From Antedon mediterranea (lineage: Eukaryota > Echinodermata > Crinoidea > Comatulida > Antedonidae): a DNA stretch of 64,000 bases. The notes under the pieces were generated by a model. It was not told where the DNA came from, did no database searches, and saw only the letters and a program-made list of their open reading frames with translations. The position numbers and the translations under genes are program-made. Numbering within the stretch: the first letter of the stretch is position 1; every line of letters starts with the position of its first letter. The DNA is taken from NCBI RefSeq assembly GCF_964355755.1, contig NC_092672.1:14380501-14444500 (forward strand). The letters are read 5' to 3'. Positions 48,301 to 59,540 of the stretch are shown piece by piece.

Positions 48301-51300
48301 TTTTTTTTTAAATATCGTCATTGTGAAGAGTTAAAATCTCTCTTTTTAGTGTGTTTTTTTTATATTTCATTATTTATTATATTATTATTTAGGATTCTTT
48401 AAACACTAAGCTTTTGTATATTTTATGTATTTTCAAAGTTGTGAACGGTGTGGAACAGGAACCTATCAAGATGGATTCAACGTAAAATCAAAATGTGATC
48501 AATGCCCACTGCCATCAGTTTCTTGTCAACAAGGTGAAGTGGTAAGAGACTTAATTTTTAAGATGCTATACATTATTATATTAAGTATTGATTTGATTTG
48601 ATTAGAATTTATTAGGAAAATCATCATAAAATATATACAAAGTGATAACATAAATGACTGACATTACAAATAAATACATTTATATAAGATTTTCCAGGAT
48701 AACCCAAAAAGCTTATTAGCTTATTTCCATTGGGATATTAGGGTGATATTTTCCCCATAGGCCTATTTTGAGTAAAGCGTCGCAACAAGGCGCTTCGCGC
48801 AAGTCAGCGTTTGCACATAGCGGAAAAAGGTGCTTGTCCAGGGCTGTCGACAGGACCTGTGGCGAAGCGAACTTTGTTAAATGACGCCCCAGATGGCTCG
48901 AAATGGTACTCTAGCACATAAAATTCATGATAAATGGCACCTCTAATTTGCAGGAAAAGACACTCTCATATGTAGTATGCTACCAATGAGCAAAACGATC
49001 ATACTTTTTCCCTCCAATAAACACACATGACTAATTACAGGACGATATAACATTTTGTTACCGATTTCATTCACTCAGTATTTAGTTTTGATTGCGTTTA
49101 AGTTCAATGCAAACGTACATCTAGGGGAAGCCCCAAAAAAGCGCAAAATGTAAAGCTTATTATAGCTCTTTTTTAAAATTTATTACATCAATTTGTTGAA
49201 GAAATTAAATGTATAAATATAAATAGGTATTGATACAGTTGGGTGGGTGGCATAGAAAAAAAAATATAATGTAAATATATGTATATGCTATAATGTATAC
49301 TACAGTACACAGTGTACTATATTATTATTAACATATCCTCTATGATGATGATCTGTAGGTAACCAGGGCGTTCCATTTTTGACGTATATACACTTTTATT
49401 TATGATTGCTGACTCCCAGCAATCTAAACAATAGGTAGGCCTACGGGCGGTTGTGTGGCGGTGTCCCTTGTAGTGCCCCCGAGTATGGGTACGATACACG
49501 CGTCAATATCATGTTACATCCAGTGAACAAAATGCGTTTATTTTTCAGCTTTTTTTCAACTCTTAGAAATTTACAGACGGCAATGGTGACCTCTAATAAA
49601 AAGTAAATTAGCACGGCGCTGAAACGATGTGTTTTAATCAAAAGTGAAAGTAATTTTACTCTTTTTTTACACAAGTGCTCGAATAAAATTGAATTAAATT
49701 GAATTGATGATCTCTTTTAAACTTTTCTCTCAAATAAGGTACTGATTTCCATAAAAAATCTTATGAACATGGTTTAGCTTGAGTTGGCAAATATCCTCTT
49801 GACATAATTGACAGATTTGTTGGTTCAGTTCGTCTTCCGTTATGTGTTCGATTATTTTTAACTAATTTAAGCCAAGTAACTTTTTTTTTTGAGTAGTTTA
49901 AAGTTTTCAAAGTGACAAGTAATGAGTGCAGAACACAGAATTTTATGTGAAAAAAAATTAGACATACAGAATGTCTGTACAAGTCTTGAGTTAGTCTTAC
50001 TAAGAACTTTTTGAATGAACCATCGGCTGCCATAAACAAGCTTTTTAAATTTTTTTGGTACATTTCTTTCTAACGAACATTGTATACAGTACTTGCTTTA
50101 CTGCTTGATAAATTCAATTGACGTTTAAAATAAGATATTCTACAATAAATGACACGAACTAGGCCTATAAGTTTGATTTTCCAACACACCTCGTGTATAG
50201 GCAACGTACATGTCGCAACTCATCGTGAGGTGGTGGTTTCAGAGGGATGTCCATGATTGAATACACAGTACAGTATATATTGCAAAACACATGCACGGGC
50301 CTGGACGATAAATACCTGGCCCTTATTAATTTTGTATATTTTTTTTTTATACCCGGTGGCACATTGTAAAATAATATTTTAGAATTCCAGCAAATTATGT
50401 GCTGTTTTTTACAACTGCATTTTTGTATTCTTGTATAAGCCCACACCCCCCCCCCCCCCCCAAACTTGACGTTATTTTATGTTCCAGGGATATGGTGGGC
50501 TTATATATGCGTCAGTACGGTAATTATATCTGCTTTTGTTATTATTATTATTTAACAATAAGTAACAACAGTATTTTAACAATATCATCACATGAAAAAT
50601 CTACATCTTCACATTTATCTTTGATAAATTGTTCTACAAAGTGAGGCGTTTTTCCATCAGGTTCATTTGTGTACAATGTATTAAAACAATAATCTCATAA
50701 TCTTGTTGTATAAAAGAATCAAGTAGATATGTGTGAGTCACTTGCATTAACATAATTATATTCTAATCTTTAAAATTGAAGTCTGTGTTTATGAAAACTG
50801 TCAATATGTCCTAAGATGCGTTAATAAAAGTGTATTGTTCTCTTACTTGTCTTCTGTAACAGTACAGTACACCTATTAAAAGATATCCCAATATGTTGTC
50901 ACGGTTACCATGCAAATTATAATGACATTTTATACCAGCAGCCAATTAGAAAACATGTCGGAACATGCATGTTTTAGTAGCTTCATACAAAATCAGATAG
51001 AAATGTTTCCAAAACCATGGCAAATTCTCATGTAATTTTCAAATGTGAAATAATAAAATATTTGTAGTTAAAAACAAAGTTTTATTGAATAATGTATTAT
51101 TATTTATGTTATTATTAGAATCTGTGGTATTACTACTGTAATATACAAGCATAAAAACATAAAAGAAAAAGTGATTTTGGGTCCTTTGAAATTATGTTTT
51201 GTGGAGATATGAGGTTTTAGAATAGCAATGAATCATTTCAATTCAATTCAAATGCATTGATGATACATAAGTTGAATATAGTTCTAATTGAATATCACCC

Positions 51301-54300
51301 ACAATCTTCCAATCAAATGATAAAGATCTTTCTTACTGTTAATGTTTAAGTCAGGGGCTGTGGACTGACCATCTTCATCGGGGAAATCCTGGCGCTACCA
51401 CTGGTTTAAGTAAAGCATGGTTTCCACCAGTGATGCATCGTAAAAAAATTCCATTCCAATAATTGTGCTTGCGCCTGCCTGCGTGAAATCAAACCTGGTT
51501 GTGTCAATGTTTGTTTTCGTAATTAAATGGATGAAATAAACTTATGTCAAAAATCAGTGTCATGGACCAGGCCAAAATCGTTTTGTTCTCATTTTCAAAG
51601 TTCTCTTGAAATGACTCGTATTTCATTCATTCAAATATTAATTTTGTATAGGCAGTCTTTTATTTCAGTCAGAATCTGTGGTCCATAGAACATAATTACG
51701 TATAAATTAAAAAATAAAAAGATATGAGTGACAATGAAGGGGCGAATCTAGGATTTTGAGGAGAATTTAGTTAAATCACACCCCTAGAGGGTTTAAAATG
51801 GTACCCTCGCACATGAAATTCATTATAAATGGCACCTCCAGATGACAGGAAATGACACTAAAAAGGACTGGAAATGACATGTAGCGCTAGTTATTTTTGC
51901 GCAAGTAAATACATGTTTAAGTGTGTTAAATGCACATCGTCTGTGTTAAAACTGTGTTAGAACCACCAATTGTTTTTGATCGTTCACAGCATTAAGTTGC
52001 ATTTTTAATATCAGAAAACAGGCGCTTTTTTTAGATCGTATTGTTTTTATATATATTATTATATTATAATATTCTCTGACAGCCCTGGTATAACGACGTT
52101 ATTATAGATATGGCATGAAATGGGATCTTAATTAGTGATGAAAAATATTTAGTATGAAATTAAGGGTGTTGCCCGGGCAACTGGGACAAAACCGCTGCGT
52201 CCGCTGCCCTTGAAATACAACACTAAAATATAACATTTTCATTTTCAAAATTTATATGGTGTATAGGGAGGAAGAATTTAGCATCTCCAACCTTTTCGAA
52301 TATGGAATTTCCACACACAATTTATCAAATTCTGCTATGGATGTATTTTCCCCCGAAAATATGAAAAATGAAGAATAATAAATCAGACTTCAAATAGGCC
52401 ATTTTGCAATTTTAACGAAACAGTTAATTGACAATTTAAGTAATTTTTGCTTTAGATTATATTTTTTCATGTAAATAATTTTTTTTTTTTTCGATTCAGT
52501 TTGTGGTAAAAGTGAATAACTATTACGTGACATTAAAATGGCATATTAAACAAAAAATGTGTTTTTAAAAAACTGTTAAGATGACAATATATCTTTAAAT
52601 GTTAATAGCATTATTTAATATTATTTATACACTGCAGTGCTGATTGATATTAAATTTCTTTTTTTATGATATTATGCCTCGTCCCCTATTTGAAATCATT
52701 TATGGCTGTTCATATTTAAAAGGAAAACTAAAGATCATTACAAATTTCTCAAAAAATAATTACAACTCCTAACATTGACATTTTTAAAAATTTTTATTTT
52801 ATAGCTCAGTGAAGATTGTAACAAATACTCAGGCGAATATAAATGTCACAGGCCCAAAAGTGAGTTATATACATTTTTTATAATTTCAAGAAAAATGTTT
52901 ACAAAGGTCTGAATAACTGTGATTGTGTCTTGGAATCAACAATTAACTTTACTTAATGAGATGTCTAATCTAAAATTTATAATAAAGTAATACGAGTTTA
53001 ACTCCAAATAAAGAGATAGAATGATCTATTTGATCATTTTCAAGAATCTGATTCTCAAAAATAATCATAAAAGATCTCAACAGTGTGCTGTCTCTTTTGG
53101 TTTTATTTATGTTTAATGTATACATTGTTTGTTATTCAGTTTATTAACACAATAGATTTTCAACATTTTTTTCTCTTTAACGGAACCAGTTAATACTTCT
53201 ACCACTGAGCCGCCTTATTATACAGGTAAGTACAGTAATACAATATTGTGTAGTTACAAAGCATTTATATGCCTCAATTAGAGAAGAAGCAATACATTGA
53301 TAATTGCATAGTACAGTATGACAACCTTGTAATTTCTGTACATACATGACATAAAATGTGTGTTTTAATCCATCAAGAGAGTCATCATGGTTTTGATTAA
53401 ATTTGTTGTTTTTTCCATCATAGTTTTCATTGTAGTAGTGTTTGTTTTATCATTATAAATTACAGGTTTGTACCTTCTGGGATTGTTGTGATTTTTTTAT
53501 ATAACAAATACATTAATTAATTTTGTTTATAATAATTTTTTTCAATTGATTTTAGAAAGTGTAATAACCAGTGAAAACCCTCATACTGGTACTGATAATT
53601 CTACCAATTCAGGTAGGTCTCTAGTCTTGGCATGTTGAAGTACAGTATTACACTCATTGGAAACCACTGCCACAGAAATTCTTTTAGACTGTTTGTTAAG
53701 TTAAATTGTTTGTCTGATGCTTCAACAAAATATCATAAGGCTATTCATTTTTATTGGCATGGACAATTTCGATTGATATACCGAATTCTTATTTTCTACA
53801 AAAAGATGTTGGGCTCTTGACAAATAATGCTATGTAAATATGTCATACAAAACTGTTCAAAAGAAAAAACAATAAATCATAGTAAAAAGTTAGTTCATAA
53901 TAACATCGCTTGACTTGAAAATGAATAACAGCATACTATCATCAAAATAAACTCTTCAGACTACTCGGAAAGAATTATATTCTGTAGTGCCTTGCTGCCT
54001 CGTCATGTAATGAAAAGAATTTTGGAATAGAGTTGTTTGAGCCATATTATTGCCATGATACTTAAATCATGACAATATTTTACCTAAATTAAGTGTAGAG
54101 ACATTTTGTTTTTATATTTTCAGATGATAATAATAATATTGGGAAGATTGTAGGCAGTGTTGCTGGAGGATTATGCTTTGTAATTTTAGTCATCGTTATT
54201 GTTGCTTATGTGTTATGTGAGTATACTCGTTTCTTTATTAGTGTTTTCTGGGATATTTATTCATTTCAACATAAGAAAAGAGATTAAGGTGTAACAATAA

Positions 54301-56970
54301 ACAGCCAAAAAGAAGTTTGGTAATAGTATCAGACTAGGCTGTATAGGTTTACTTTTCATGATGATGATACTGTAATAATACATTGAGCAGTGAATAACAC
54401 TAGTAAGTATACCTGCCCTAGAGTGGGCTTCAAATGTAGTTTAAAAAATAATTCAGATTCATATCATCTATATTAATTCAATTCTTTATTAATACATCAA
54501 AACAGATTTATAAACATCAAGGAGGTACAGTAAGCAACAAAACAAACAAATAAAAATATTTATTATGTCTCCTAAAAAAGGCGGAGTTAACATAATTGAT
54601 AACAGGCAAAATAATATTAAAATCATGCGCGCCCATAGGAAAAATGAATTTTTCATTATCATATAATCAAAATAAACAGCTTCCTCTCTAACATTGCTAT
54701 ACAAATCATAACGTAAATCTGAATAAAATGTTGATTACCTTCTCAAATTTGTTGAGGCTGTGAGGGCCTATGAACCAGTTAAGGTAGGGTAAACGCTGTA
54801 CAAGATCAATGTGTAGTTCATGAAGCTGATTCATTATATTATTTAATTGTAACTGTGTATTTGCAGCTTTAATGTGAGTATAATTTGTATATAACGATTG
54901 TCTATTGGAACCTGAATCCAGGAAAGTGAACATTCAAAACACTAACTTTGTATTTGATACAGGCTGGAATTGCTACACATGTACATTGTCGGTATAACTC
55001 TATTACAAACATTTTTTTATTGGAAACAGGCTGAAATTTCTACTTGTTATGCAAGTGATAAGGGAAAATACATTGTTTTATTTTCTGAAAGAGACAGCAG
55101 TTTATCCAAGTACTGTTACTTACCTTTAACAGAACCTCATTGAAACTTGTGTTTAATTTACAATCTCTTTAACATCACTATAGGCTACATGTGTTTAATG
55201 TGTGGGTAACGAAATGTATTAATTAATCCTTGTTGAGATGGCATTATATGCAAATGTAAAGTGTTACCTAAAATAAGTGTGTTATTGAATGAAATATATA
55301 TTTCTTTGTGTGATCTCCTGTGCAACCTCCAGCAATTGTGTCCAACAGACTCACCGCCATTTTGATTAATAGGTCCCATTGAGTAACCGTGACAGTTATG
55401 ATATCCACCCCTTATTACCCATAAATAGCCTTATGTATGTATCAAAATATCACATTTCCTATGTACTGTATCAGTGTAAATAAATTTTGTAGTTTTACAC
55501 AAATATATTTATAGGGCTAAATGATTTTTTGTTAACTGTTAGATAAAAAAGTGAATTCGACTTACGAACCCAAACCATACTTAAGAGTATCATGCAACCA
55601 ACTAAATAGAAGTGATGAGAATGGATTTATAGAGACTGCAATCCCAGGTATCAATTTGACATTTTATACATCTGTCCTTAATGAATTATTCTAAGATCAG
55701 TAAATTTACATCACTCGTTATGCTGTTGATTACATTTGCTATTGGTATTCTATACATACCAAGATTCCTATTGTTTAGAGTTTATAGTTAGGTTTATAAA
55801 TAATGACTTTTCTTCTATTAGTTATATGATCATTGATTGATATACAGTATGAGGTAAAGTTATAGTTGGTCATGATCTGTTTTTAGATAATAGCTATGTT
55901 ACCTAGAAAAATACTGTAAGGTACACACAATCATGGATGTGAATTAAACTCCAATGAATCATTGCAAACTGACATTCTATTACAGAATTCATACATACAG
56001 CATGATACAAAATGTAACAAACTATTTTTTCTCCTTGGATAATGTTACGGAGTTACAATGCTTTCACATATTGACGGTGTTAAAATAAAACCGTGTAAAC
56101 GCCATGATGTAATATTTTTGTTATCTTATTTTGAAATTTTTTTTCACAGATGATTCTTCAAACTATGTTCTTAAAGGTATGCTAATTCATGATTGTAGGC
56201 ATACAGTTTGATGCCACATTTCTTATATGGCCATATATGGCCTGGAATAAGTTATCTATTACCAATCCTAATCTACAAAATCCATGAAAATTTGCATTTG
56301 CAGATTTTTAAAAGCTACACCCAATTTTTTACAGCCCTACTATCTCGGAAAATATCTAGGCTATTTTTGTGTCAGTTGGTTTTTCACATTATTAGATTTG
56401 TTGAAATCTGAGATGGTCACGTGGGGAGTTTTAATGAGGTGACATGGAATAATCCATTTGGCTCTATTTAAAAATGTTATTGAAATGAAAATTGTTTAGT
56501 TATGAAACATTGTCTAACCATCGTTCCCGATCTGGATAACTGGTCTTAAATTGTGGCCGTTTCTGGATCGCACTTCTGGATTGCAATCTGTTAATGGTAA
56601 GCTCCTGATATAAATTAATTTATATTTAATTAATTGTAACTTTTTGTTTTCAGATGGTAAAGAATATTTTGAGTTTGAAAGTGATCTTGCTAATGTATTA
56701 CCTCCAAATGGATCTAAACTGGAAGATTTTTTTCATCACCTTATGCCAGATTGTAATATAACTAACATAATACATGATCACAAAGGTGATGTCTGTGAGG
56801 GGAAAAGGCAACTTCTTAAAAGTTGGACTCAAAAGGTTGGTGAAACCGACAATATAAGGGTTCAACTACTCCTATCAGGCATGAGGAAAGTTGATGGATT
56901 ACAAGAATGCCGCAGACAAATAATAGAAAAATGTTGTTGTCTAAACAGTGAGACTAACACAAATATGTAG
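42252..56970 (+). CDS. TNF receptor superfamily death receptor, eleven exons
   Basis: Joining 42252-42344, 46035-46064, 47471-47619, 48439-48541, 52805-52859, 53190-53225, 53556-53612, 54124-54216, 55543-55647, 56150-56176 and 56654-56970 gives one open frame of about 354 aa. Residues 1-26 form a signal peptide (WLLLLLIIGVLSPLAAE). Residues 32-143 are a cysteine-rich ectodomain (CCRVCEKGQYRIDNACQ, CERCGTGTYQDGF, CDQCPLPSVSCQQGE). A Thr/Ser-rich stalk follows, then a membrane helix at about 183-205 (AGGLCFVILVIVIVAYVL). The last exon encodes a death domain (about 253-345) with LLKSWTQKVGE and LLLSGMRKVDGLQECRRQI. Such receptors bind TNF-like ligands at the cell surface and recruit death-domain adaptors. 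The ectodomain is short, about two repeats. The exon 1/2 junction is unsure: phase 0 needs a GC donor (AAG|GCAGGT) or an unseen exon. The exact orthologue is not identified. Confidence 0.86.
42559..42886. repeat. 81-bp tandem repeat, left part (4 copies)
   Basis: GGTATTGTCGAATCTTTATA recurs at intervals of 81, 81 and 77. Because 81 is divisible by three the array stays open in two frames, which is a chance reading. The array resumes at 44400-44543 beyond the foldback element. Confidence 0.93.
42896..44398. mobile_element. Outer foldback element with minisatellite arms
   Basis: The left arm (42896-43180) repeats a 17-bp phrase GGACAACTACCCCCTTA. The right arm (43877-44398) repeats the inverse phrases AGGGGTAGTTGTCCTAA and GGGGGTAATTGTTCCTA. 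The outer ends correspond when inverted (GTTCTAGGACACCTACCCCC and GTATCCGGATATTCACCCCC). TTAATAATG flanks both sides (42887-42895 and 44400-44408), a candidate 9-bp target duplication, although the host 81-bp repeat also contains TTAATAAT. It sits in TNFR intron 1. Confidence 0.75.
43253..43715. mobile_element. Inner foldback element with 19-bp minisatellite core
   Basis: Ends CGGGTGTTTCGAAACTAGAG and, inverted, CGGGTGTTTCAAACTAGAGA; both sides are flanked by TTTTTAA, a candidate 7-bp duplication. The core is about 18 copies of GGGTCTCCCTTTTCGTATA and variants, with one inverted copy at the left. No coding capacity. Confidence 0.8.
44399..44543. repeat. 81-bp tandem repeat, right part
   Basis: Two more diverged copies of the 42559 array, separated from it by the foldback insertion. 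Confidence 0.85.
44544..46034. other. TNFR intron 1, right part
   Basis: Contains an AT run (about 44849-44872) and a hairpin at 44922-44961 (AATCATGGAGGTAT, loop, ATACCTCCATGATT). 45845-45870 (CAAATCAAATCACTTTATTT) looks like an inverted retroposon tail. No exon is seen. Confidence 0.55.
46035..46064 (+). CDS. TNFR exon 2 (30 bases)
   Basis: Strong acceptor TTTTTTATTACAG and donor GTAAGT enclose ten codons, ISRVKRKTCE. Phase 0 at both ends. Confidence 0.7.
46065..47470. other. TNFR intron 2
   Basis: 47341-47395 carries the GACCTAGCAGCTCTATTTTT phrase and a hAT-like end CCGCCACCACTTGG, related to 20110-20830. The rest is unassigned. Confidence 0.5.
47471..47619 (+). CDS. TNFR exon 3 (cysteine-rich)
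   Basis: Acceptor TTTTTTTCAG; encodes NCSTANFESEAVTVCHELD, then ECCRVCEKGQYRIDNACQ, ending at GTAATC in phase 2. Confidence 0.87.
47830..47978. mobile_element. Palindromic MITE
   Basis: AAGGACGTAAACGCAACGCA at the left matches, inverted, TGCGTTGCGTTACGTCCTTT at the right. An inner inverted pair, ATCACAAGCGA and TCGCTTGTGAT, adds to the hairpin. It is in TNFR intron 3. Confidence 0.8.
48439..48541 (+). CDS. TNFR exon 4 (cysteine-rich)
   Basis: Completes an Asn codon, then CERCGTGTYQDGF and KCDQCPLPSVSCQQGEV; donor GTAAGA. This is the clearest TNFR repeat. Confidence 0.9.
48770..49225 (-). repeat. Dispersed repeat shared with 63200-63560 and 36690-37015
   Basis: Inverted relative to 63200-63560: shared pieces include the inverse of GACGTACGTTCGCATTGAAC with one change, GTAGCATGCTACATG with changes, and CAGGACCTGTGGCGAAGCGA. 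It lies in TNFR intron 4. Confidence 0.85.
49330..52334. other. TNFR intron 4, mixed repeat debris
   Basis: 49395-49535 matches 19560-19695 (hAT-like). 50445-50461 is a C run followed by ATGGTGGGCTTATATATGCG. 51350-51403 ends ATCCTGGCGCTACCACTG (hAT-like end). 51780-51860 resembles 48900-48970. No exon is seen. Confidence 0.5.
52335..52598. mobile_element. TTAA-MITE, second copy (diverged)
   Basis: Starts GGATGTATTTTCCCCC and ends GACAATATATCTTTAA, with the interior AATAAATCAGACTTC shared with 57265-57604. It lies 200 bases before TNFR exon 5. Confidence 0.7.
52805..52859 (+). CDS. TNFR exon 5
   Basis: Acceptor TTTTATAG; LSEDCNKYSGEYKCHRPK; donor GTGAGT, phase 1. Closes the cysteine-rich region. 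Confidence 0.85.
53190..53225 (+). CDS. TNFR exon 6 (stalk, 36 bases)
   Basis: INTSTTEPPYYT, phase 1 to phase 1; Thr-rich membrane-proximal stalk with a possible N-glycosylation site (NTS). Confidence 0.75.
53556..53612 (+). CDS. TNFR exon 7 (stalk, 57 bases)
   Basis: ESVITSENPHTGTDNSTNS, phase 1 to phase 1; Ser/Thr/Asn-rich stalk. Confidence 0.78.
54124..54216 (+). CDS. TNFR exon 8 (transmembrane)
   Basis: NNNIGKIVGSVAGG leads into a hydrophobic helix FVILVIVIVAYVL; donor GTGAGT, phase 1. Confidence 0.9.
54478..54945 (-). mobile_element. Possible retroposed 3' end
   Basis: On the minus strand two short ORFs are followed by AATAAAGAATTGAATTAATA, a polyadenylation-like signal and A/T-rich tail, as in retroposon ends. 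No protein domain is recognised. It is in TNFR intron 8. Confidence 0.3.
55543..55647 (+). CDS. TNFR exon 9 (cytoplasmic linker)
   Basis: YKKVNSTYEPKPYLRVSCNQ and DENGFIETAIP, phase 1 to phase 1. The basic KK just after the helix fits the cytoplasmic side. Confidence 0.82.
56150..56176 (+). CDS. TNFR exon 10 (27 bases)
   Basis: Acceptor TTTTTTTTCACAG; encodes DSSNYVLK; donor GTATGC, phase 1. Confidence 0.75.
56654..56970 (+). CDS. TNFR exon 11 (death domain and stop)
   Basis: Acceptor TTTGTTTTCAG. Residues include EYFEFESDLANVLPPNGSKL, DFFHHLMPDCNITNII, KRQLLKSWTQKVGETDNIRV and LLSGMRKVDGLQECRRQI, ending in NTNM and TAG. The Trp and the LLSGM-RKV helix match the death-domain fold. The acidic start and the spacing also fit. 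Confidence 0.9.
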
Positions 56971-57264
56971 AGCTAATTTTAACATTTTATGCTTCATTTT
57001 AGTCGTTGAAGTATCAAGAATATCCGTCTTGTACATACAATTTGTTGTTTTAATGTCAGTCCATTCAAACAGTTGACCTAGTTAAGCAGATTAACGTTCA
57101 GATTTTGTGCTTTTTCTTGATTAATTGGATTTATATAATATAAATAAGTAGAATTATGGATGACTTAGAATTATTACAATCTGCGAGTTCTTTATTTTAC
57201 ATATTTGCATTTCATACGACAGCAAACTCTACTGTATCCCAAGATAGCTAGAGGCCGCTTTTAA

Positions 57265-57604
57265 TTAAAGATGTATTGTCCCCCAAAAGCATGACAAATG
57301 AAGATTAATAAATCAGACTTTGAATATGTTATTTTGTAGTTTTAATAAAGTTATTCACTTTCATAGAAAAAAAATTTAAAAAATAATGTTTTCACTTGTA
57401 TATTGACAAAATAAATGGTTAAATTCAACCAAAAACCCACTGACTAGCAGCCAATTTGACCATTTTTTGCTTTAAATTACAGTTTTTCAGTTAAATACAT
57501 TTTTTTAAATCCAATTTTTGGTCAAAGTGGATAAATATTATGTTACATTAAAATGGCACATTCAACAACAAAATGTTTTTTTCAGGAGGACAATACATCT
57601 TTAA
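57265..57604. mobile_element. TTAA-MITE, complete copy (340 bp)
   Basis: TTAA then AGATGTATTGTCCCCC at the left; GGAGGACAATACATCT then TTAA at the right: perfect TTAA duplication and strong inverted ends, a piggyBac- or Kolobok-like non-autonomous element. Relatives are at 4150-4244, about 24220-24499, 34598-34656 and 52335-52598. It follows the TNFR stop by 295 bases. Confidence 0.85.
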
Positions 57605-57719
57605 ACTAAAATTATTTAAGAAACTAATATTTATATTTAATATCAATCTGTCCATCAAAGTGTTGTTTACAATGTTTTTTTAGCATATTCATCTTAATAG
57701 TTTCTTAATTCATAATTGA

Positions 57720-58340
57720 CAGTACTGAAAGAGTTCATGTTTCCTTGTACATACTTGAAAAAGAACTAATTTTATAGAAATTTTACAAAAAGCTGAATAT
57801 TCATTGTTGTCATTTGTTTATTTGATATGTAATTAACCAATCAAATGTCAAGAATACAAACAGGTGTGTTATAAAGTTTATAAAGAATGAAAATTATTTA
57901 ATATATATTTATTGTTGTAGACTAAAGACCGAATCCCAAATTAAAGCATGTTCCCAATCAAATGTATTATCAATATTCCACTGATATAGTTATACGTTGC
58001 TGCCCAACATGTTACAGATTTGAAGGGTGGTAAGTAATATTAGTAGTTATGACTTTTTATAGTACTGAAAGACTTAATGTTTCCTTGTAGTGTACATACT
58101 TGAAAATTGACTAACTTTATAGTAATTTTACAAAAAGCCGAACGTTTTTAAAAATGGTGTACATCATTATTTATAATTAACCAATCAAATGGCAAAAATA
58201 CAAGCAGGTGTGTTATAAAGTTTATTTATAAAGAATGACAAACAAATATCTTAATAAAGCTAGATATTTTCCCATGTATTATCAATATTCTACAGTAGTA
58301 AAGTTATACTGTAATGTTGCTGGCCTACATTTCAATTGAC
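57720..58340. repeat. Tandem segmental duplication, two copies of about 340 bases
   Basis: AGTACTGAAAGAGTTCATGT and AGTACTGAAAGACTTAATGT begin the copies at about 57721 and 58062. Both contain ATTAACCAATCAAATG, GCAGGTGTGTTATAAAGTTT with one change, and TGTATTATCAATATTC. Confidence 0.88.
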
Positions 58341-58714
58341 ATTACTGTGTAGTAGTTATTAGAAACCACCACAAGTTTATTTAGCTTTCTGTCTTTCTTC
58401 CTTGAACATTATGCTTTGTTCTTCTTGCTCCTCTCCACACACTGGGAATGTATTCTATTAGACCTAAAATGAAATATAATGTGATCACACATTTATTACC
58501 ATTTTTTAAAGAATTAAATCTGTCGATATATTGTTAATTCTGTCGAGGCATAATAAATGAATACAGTATGTCGATATTCATTACAATTTGTTAATTATGT
58601 CAGTACAGTACAGAATTATTTACGTCCGATTAGTTCTATGTCGCACAACTATATTAAAAGTAAATACGATTACCTTTGGTTGACACGCATGTTTTAATAT
58701 TAGGAAAATTAGAG

Positions 58715-59075
58715 CACAAATACAAATATGTGCGTTGCGCTATCTGAAAGTTATCGAATACGTATGCAAATTAGTGCACAAATATGTGCGTTGCACTATC
58801 TGAAAGTTATCGGATACGTATGCAAATTAGTGCACAAATACAAATATGTGCGTTGCACTATCTGAAAGTTATCGGATACGTATGCAAATTAGTGCACAAA
58901 TATGTGCGTTGCGCTATCTGAAAGTTATCGGATACGTATGCAAATTAGTGCACAAATACAAATATGTGCGTTGCACTATCTGAAAGTTATCGGATACGTA
59001 TGCAAATTAGTGCACAAATACAAATATGTGCGTTGCGCTATCTGAAAGTGATCGGGTACATTATGTAAATTAGTG
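58715..59075. repeat. Tandem array of about 60-bp units carrying ATGCAAAT octamers
   Basis: Six units of ATGTGCGTTGCACTATCTGA, AAGTTATCGGATACGTATGC and AAATTAGTGCAC. Units differ by an optional ATACAA insertion. Five contain the perfect octamer ATGCAAAT; the last has ATGTAAAT. Confidence 0.93.
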
Positions 59076-59270
59076 CCAACGACTGAACCGTGTGCATCTT
59101 ATTTATTCAACCAAACATAAACACTCTATCTAAACCTACCGTCTAGCAGTAATTTCATTCATTGTTTACATTAAATATTTCATGGCGACATCTTTTTTTT
59201 TAGTTATTTAGTAAGTTATTTATTTGTGCCGACGGTAGAGTATTCGGTCTTCAATTTGCATGTAGGCCTA

Positions 59271-59540
59271 CTTCGTCCAGTATATAATTCGATATGATTA
59301 TTAAATACGTGGAAGAAGCGAATAAGTAAAATACTAAAACACTGGACAGACAGAGAAGGAGACTGATCTAACGCAACTGACTATATATGAAGTGAAATAA
59401 TAAAGCTGCACAGACACCGGACCTTCGTCCAGTATATAATACAATTATTAAATGCGTGGAAGAAGCGAATAGGTAAAATACTAAAACACTGGACAGACAG
59501 GGAAGGAGACTGAACTAACGCAACTGACTATTTATATATA
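59271..59540. repeat. 152-bp tandem duplication
   Basis: CTTCGTCCAGTATATAAT starts at 59271 and 59423; both copies continue to AACGCAACTGACTAT. Confidence 0.92.

Noticed and set aside
49761-50063. 100-codon minus-strand ORF in TNFR intron 4
   Set aside because: No recognisable domain; it lies in repeat-rich intron sequence.
56208-56411. 67-codon ORF just after TNFR exon 10
   Set aside because: Intronic; exon 10 joins exon 11 in the correct phase without it, and it has no motif.
58392-58464. Possible last exon of a minus-strand gene (reading LIEYIPSVWRGARRTKHNVQ then stop)
   Set aside because: The acceptor is plausible, but I found no upstream exon to join and no family match.
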